From Haladaptatus sp. R4 (GTDB lineage: Archaea > Halobacteriota > Halobacteria > Halobacteriales > Haladaptataceae), in the NCBI RefSeq assembly GCF_001625445.1, contig NZ_LWHG01000011.1, forward strand, positions 682,001 to 746,000: 64,000 bases of DNA. The letters are read 5' to 3'. Shown piece after piece: positions 62,173 to 64,000 of this stretch. Position 1 is the first letter of the stretch. Each line of letters begins with the position of its first letter. The notes under the pieces are model-generated. The model made no database searches. It saw only the letters and a program-made list of their open reading frames with translations, and was not told the DNA's origin. The translations under genes and the position numbers were made by a program.

Positions 62173-63189
62173 TTAATCGCCCATACTTGGCGCTGGCTGT
62201 CCCTCTCGAAGCTGTTGCTTTACGTTCGACACATGGCTTTGACTCATCTTCGCGATATCGCCGATGTCTCCCTGTGAAACATCGAATTTCGGATGTTGGA
62301 GTATCCGAGAAATAATGGCATCGCGCTCGTCACGCCGTGCCTCCTCCCGCACTTGCTCGATAATAGCCTGATGCTCCGCCTGTTCGACGTAGCGGTCTGA
62401 TCCGTCATCGCCCGGATTTCGGAGACGTTTGCGCTTCTCCTTGGTGAGTGCCCGATACACGGGATTACCCTTGTCGATGTCGGACCATTCGAGTCGCTGG
62501 ACCGGCACAGGGTATTTTTTCTTCTCGAATGGGTTGTTCCGCAGGCTGTAAACCCGTGCGAGACCGCGCCTCTGGACCAATATCCAGTAATGCGCCAAAT
62601 CGAGAATGTTCTTATCGATGTGATTCGAGGCGGGCATGTTCAGGGTCACATACTTCTGCTCGACCCGGCCCATACTGACGATCTCGCTCATCATCCGGTT
62701 AATCTTCGTCATCGCCTCCCGGCTGCCAATCCCGGCCTCCGCTTCGTCCAGGGCTAACGCACTCCCTTGGGGATGGTCGGTATACCCGTTAATCACCTTC
62801 TGCGGCACGATAGACGCCTTCTCGGGCGTAAATCCCGCGTCGGTTCGGTCCATTTTCTTACACAAATCAATAGTGAGAACGGTCTTGCCGGTACCCCTGT
62901 CGTTGTGATAATCCGAAATCAGTATCAGCAAGTCCTGGCCGTTCTTGACCCGTCGTTCGTAATCCTGCCAGAACGGCGTTGATTCGAACGGCATCCGCTC
63001 GGGTACGTCGGGTTGGATCGAAAGCAACGAGTCGGGCAACGACATGGCCGGAGGGCGCTGTTGGAGTTCCGGTGAGACCTCCTGGAGAGTTGTGGGTTGA
63101 GACGGTGCGAGCGGCGTCACGGGCGACGTAGAAGCTAACTCCCGGTCATGTTCGATGAATTCCGTCACGTCTTGGGTTTCGGCGCTCAT
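62173..63189 (-). CDS. P-loop ATPase with C-terminal helix-turn-helix (viral/plasmid type)
   Basis: A 338-aa protein. The N-terminal 75 residues are Pro/Gln-rich and low in structure. A P-loop follows as DRGTGKTVLTIDLCKKMD (about residues 97-114), with a Walker B-like SALALDEAEAGIGSREAM (about 146-163); the order resembles the packaging/FtsK-HerA-type ATPases of haloarchaeal tailless viruses and plasmids. The C-terminal QGDIGDIAKMSQSHVSNVKQ is a helix-turn-helix. ATG 63189 overlaps the stop of the upstream gene (ATGA). Exact role (DNA packaging or transfer) not provable. Confidence 0.7.
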   Translation of the reverse strand: MSAETQDVTEFIEHDRELASTSPVTPLAPSQPTTLQEVSPELQQRPPAMSLPDSLLSIQPDVPERMPFESTPFWQDYERRVKNGQDLLILISDYHNDRGTGKTVLTIDLCKKMDRTDAGFTPEKASIVPQKVINGYTDHPQGSALALDEAEAGIGSREAMTKINRMMSEIVSMGRVEQKYVTLNMPASNHIDKNILDLAHYWILVQRRGLARVYSLRNNPFEKKKYPVPVQRLEWSDIDKGNPVYRALTKEKRKRLRNPGDDGSDRYVEQAEHQAIIEQVREEARRDERDAIISRILQHPKFDVSQGDIGDIAKMSQSHVSNVKQQLREGQPAPSMGD

Positions 63190-63797
63190 TCGTCGCTACC
63201 TCCGTCCGCGTGGAATTTGGCCGGTTGCTCTTTCTTGAGGGTGTCCGGGGCGTCATCAAGGTGGCTTTCCGGCACATCGGAGCCGGGTTCGGCGGCGAAC
63301 TCCAATTGAACGATCGCGTCCTGTAGAGCATCGTAGGCGTGAACCGCCATCTCTTTCGGCATATGAATCGGCCGCTCTTCGTCCTGCTCGCTGTTCGGCT
63401 CGCCTAATCGCTCTTCGGTGCTTGGTACATCAACCGACGAGAATCGCCAATTATCGAGCGAATAGAGACCAAACACTCCGATCGGCTGTTCACTGACCGA
63501 CCCATCTTCATGCTTGATCGATCGGGTGCGGAGATTTCCCTCTTCGTCGCGTTCGAGATGCAACGGCTTTTGATTCGCCAATTCGGGAACGTGGGACAGA
63601 TACGGCCGAACTCGGTTGTAGAGGCGCATCACGGCGATGTGAACGCTTTGGAGTGCATCGCGCTGTTGATCGCTTTGGCCGTTTTGGTGGGAGGCGATTA
63701 GCGCGTCGATCGCGTGATCCGCGTCGCGGCGGGCCTCGTGGATGTCGGTTAGTGCGTTTTGGGCGCGAAACGCGGCAATGTCGTGGTCATTCGCCAT
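63186..63797 (-). CDS. Hypothetical 203-aa protein, partner of the ATPase
   Basis: Starts ATG 63797 (MANDHDIAAFRAQNALTDIH; the TTG at 63824 adds nine residues). The first 75 residues are helical (ALIASHQNGQSDQQRDALQS); the later half contains PIGVFGLYSLDNWRFSSVDV and a Pro/Glu-rich tail. No family recognised. It overlaps the ATPase by 4 nt, so the two are co-translated, and its promoter region is the divergent operator array at 63833-63879. Confidence 0.65.
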   Translation of the reverse strand: MANDHDIAAFRAQNALTDIHEARRDADHAIDALIASHQNGQSDQQRDALQSVHIAVMRLYNRVRPYLSHVPELANQKPLHLERDEEGNLRTRSIKHEDGSVSEQPIGVFGLYSLDNWRFSSVDVPSTEERLGEPNSEQDEERPIHMPKEMAVHAYDALQDAIVQLEFAAEPGSDVPESHLDDAPDTLKKEQPAKFHADGGSDE

Positions 63798-63832
63798 ATC
63801 TATCGCCACGGTGTCAGAATCCAAAAGGAATG

Positions 63833-63879
63833 CTTAAACACGATATAATGGTGTTAAACACCGTTCTACTGTGTTTAAG
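63833..63879. promoter_or_regulatory. Operator array between divergent genes
   Basis: Three related sites, CTTAAACAC (63833-63841), GGTGTTAAACACC (63850-63862) and GTGTTTAAG (63871-63879). The middle is a perfect palindrome; the outer two are inverted relative to each other. The array separates the minus-strand ATPase unit from the plus-strand gene at 63915 and should control both. Confidence 0.6.
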
Positions 63880-63891
63880 ATATATATTTTG
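63879..63891 (+). promoter_or_regulatory. TATA box of the 63915 gene
   Basis: GATATATATTTTG lies about 24-36 nt before ATG 63915, next to the third operator site, so binding there would block the promoter. A leaderless transcript is expected. Confidence 0.55.
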
Positions 63892-63914
63892 TAGAGCAGA
63901 TCAATCATAGTGAT

Positions 63915-64000
63915 ATGTCGGCAACGACAGTCAGCACGACCGAACGGAACGGCAAACCTGAGAACAACCATCCTACGATCGAAGCTCAGTCAAACGACGG
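63915..64000 (+). CDS. Start of an unidentified gene, cut by the window edge
   Basis: ATG 63915 opens MSATTVSTTERNGKPENNHP and stays open to position 64000. The short polar N-terminus gives no hint of function. It is divergent from the ATPase unit and is controlled by the operator array. In haloarchaeal elements a replication or regulatory gene is often divergent here, but nothing visible proves it. Confidence 0.5.
   Translation, partial: MSATTVSTTERNGKPENNHPTIEAQSND

Noticed and set aside
1-64000. CRISPR array, rRNA, tRNA, SRP or RNase P RNA
   Set aside because: No regularly spaced direct repeats of CRISPR type and no match by eye to the conserved motifs of these RNAs.

Overview
The window is from a halophilic archaeon (haloarchaeon). 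The evidence is the strongly acidic, Asp/Glu-rich proteins, the G+C-rich third codon positions, the many Tat-type (RR) signal peptides, CDC48 and archaeal-type methionine aminopeptidase, short or absent 5' leaders behind TATA boxes, and a full set of archaeosine tRNA-modification genes. I cannot name the genus from sequence alone.

Positions 1-48200 are ordinary chromosome: cdc48, larC and an RNase H-fold protein (0.2-5 kb); an E1 alpha/E1 beta/free lipoyl-domain operon (5.6-7.9 kb); isocitrate dehydrogenase; an asparaginase-like Ntn hydrolase and map; TrkH/TrkA potassium uptake; HIT, cation-efflux and halocyanin-like proteins; an archaeal tRNA methylthiotransferase; an MscS-like channel; deoC; the archaeosine genes tgtA, arcS and raSEA (24-31 kb); three PQQ-type beta-propeller proteins; a cystathionine gamma-synthase/lyase; an aldo/keto reductase; a ZIP transporter; a FilR1-type regulator divergent from a very large secreted subtilase/beta-helix protein; and a lamin-tail surface protein.

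From about 48.2 kb to the right edge the sequence changes. It is visibly more A/T-rich (above all 50-53.6, 54.7-55.6 and 57.5-58.7 kb), short and unrecognised genes dominate, and there are a PhiH1-like winged-helix regulator, zinc-ribbon mini-proteins, a tyrosine recombinase with a C-terminal zinc ribbon, and at the right a P-loop ATPase pair with a divergent operator region. This is an integrated mobile element or a nest of them. Its right end lies outside the window and I found no tRNA or att repeat for the left end. Its cargo includes an unrecognised four-gene operon (50045-53608) in which two paralogous proteins flank a 223-aa protein and a two-TM membrane protein, a free-standing WYL-like protein, and a second unrecognised module (57478-58621). 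These are the best candidates for an undescribed, possibly defensive, system.

Two non-coding structures stand out: a dispersed structured element in two copies (23.66-23.93 and 29.28-29.59 kb) whose helices are kept by compensating changes, and a roughly 300-nt hairpin-rich leader before an SPW-repeat gene. Seven genes are interrupted, each repaired by adding one base, mostly at short homopolymers; this looks more like a deletion-type sequencing artefact than biology and should be resolved before any of them is called a pseudogene.
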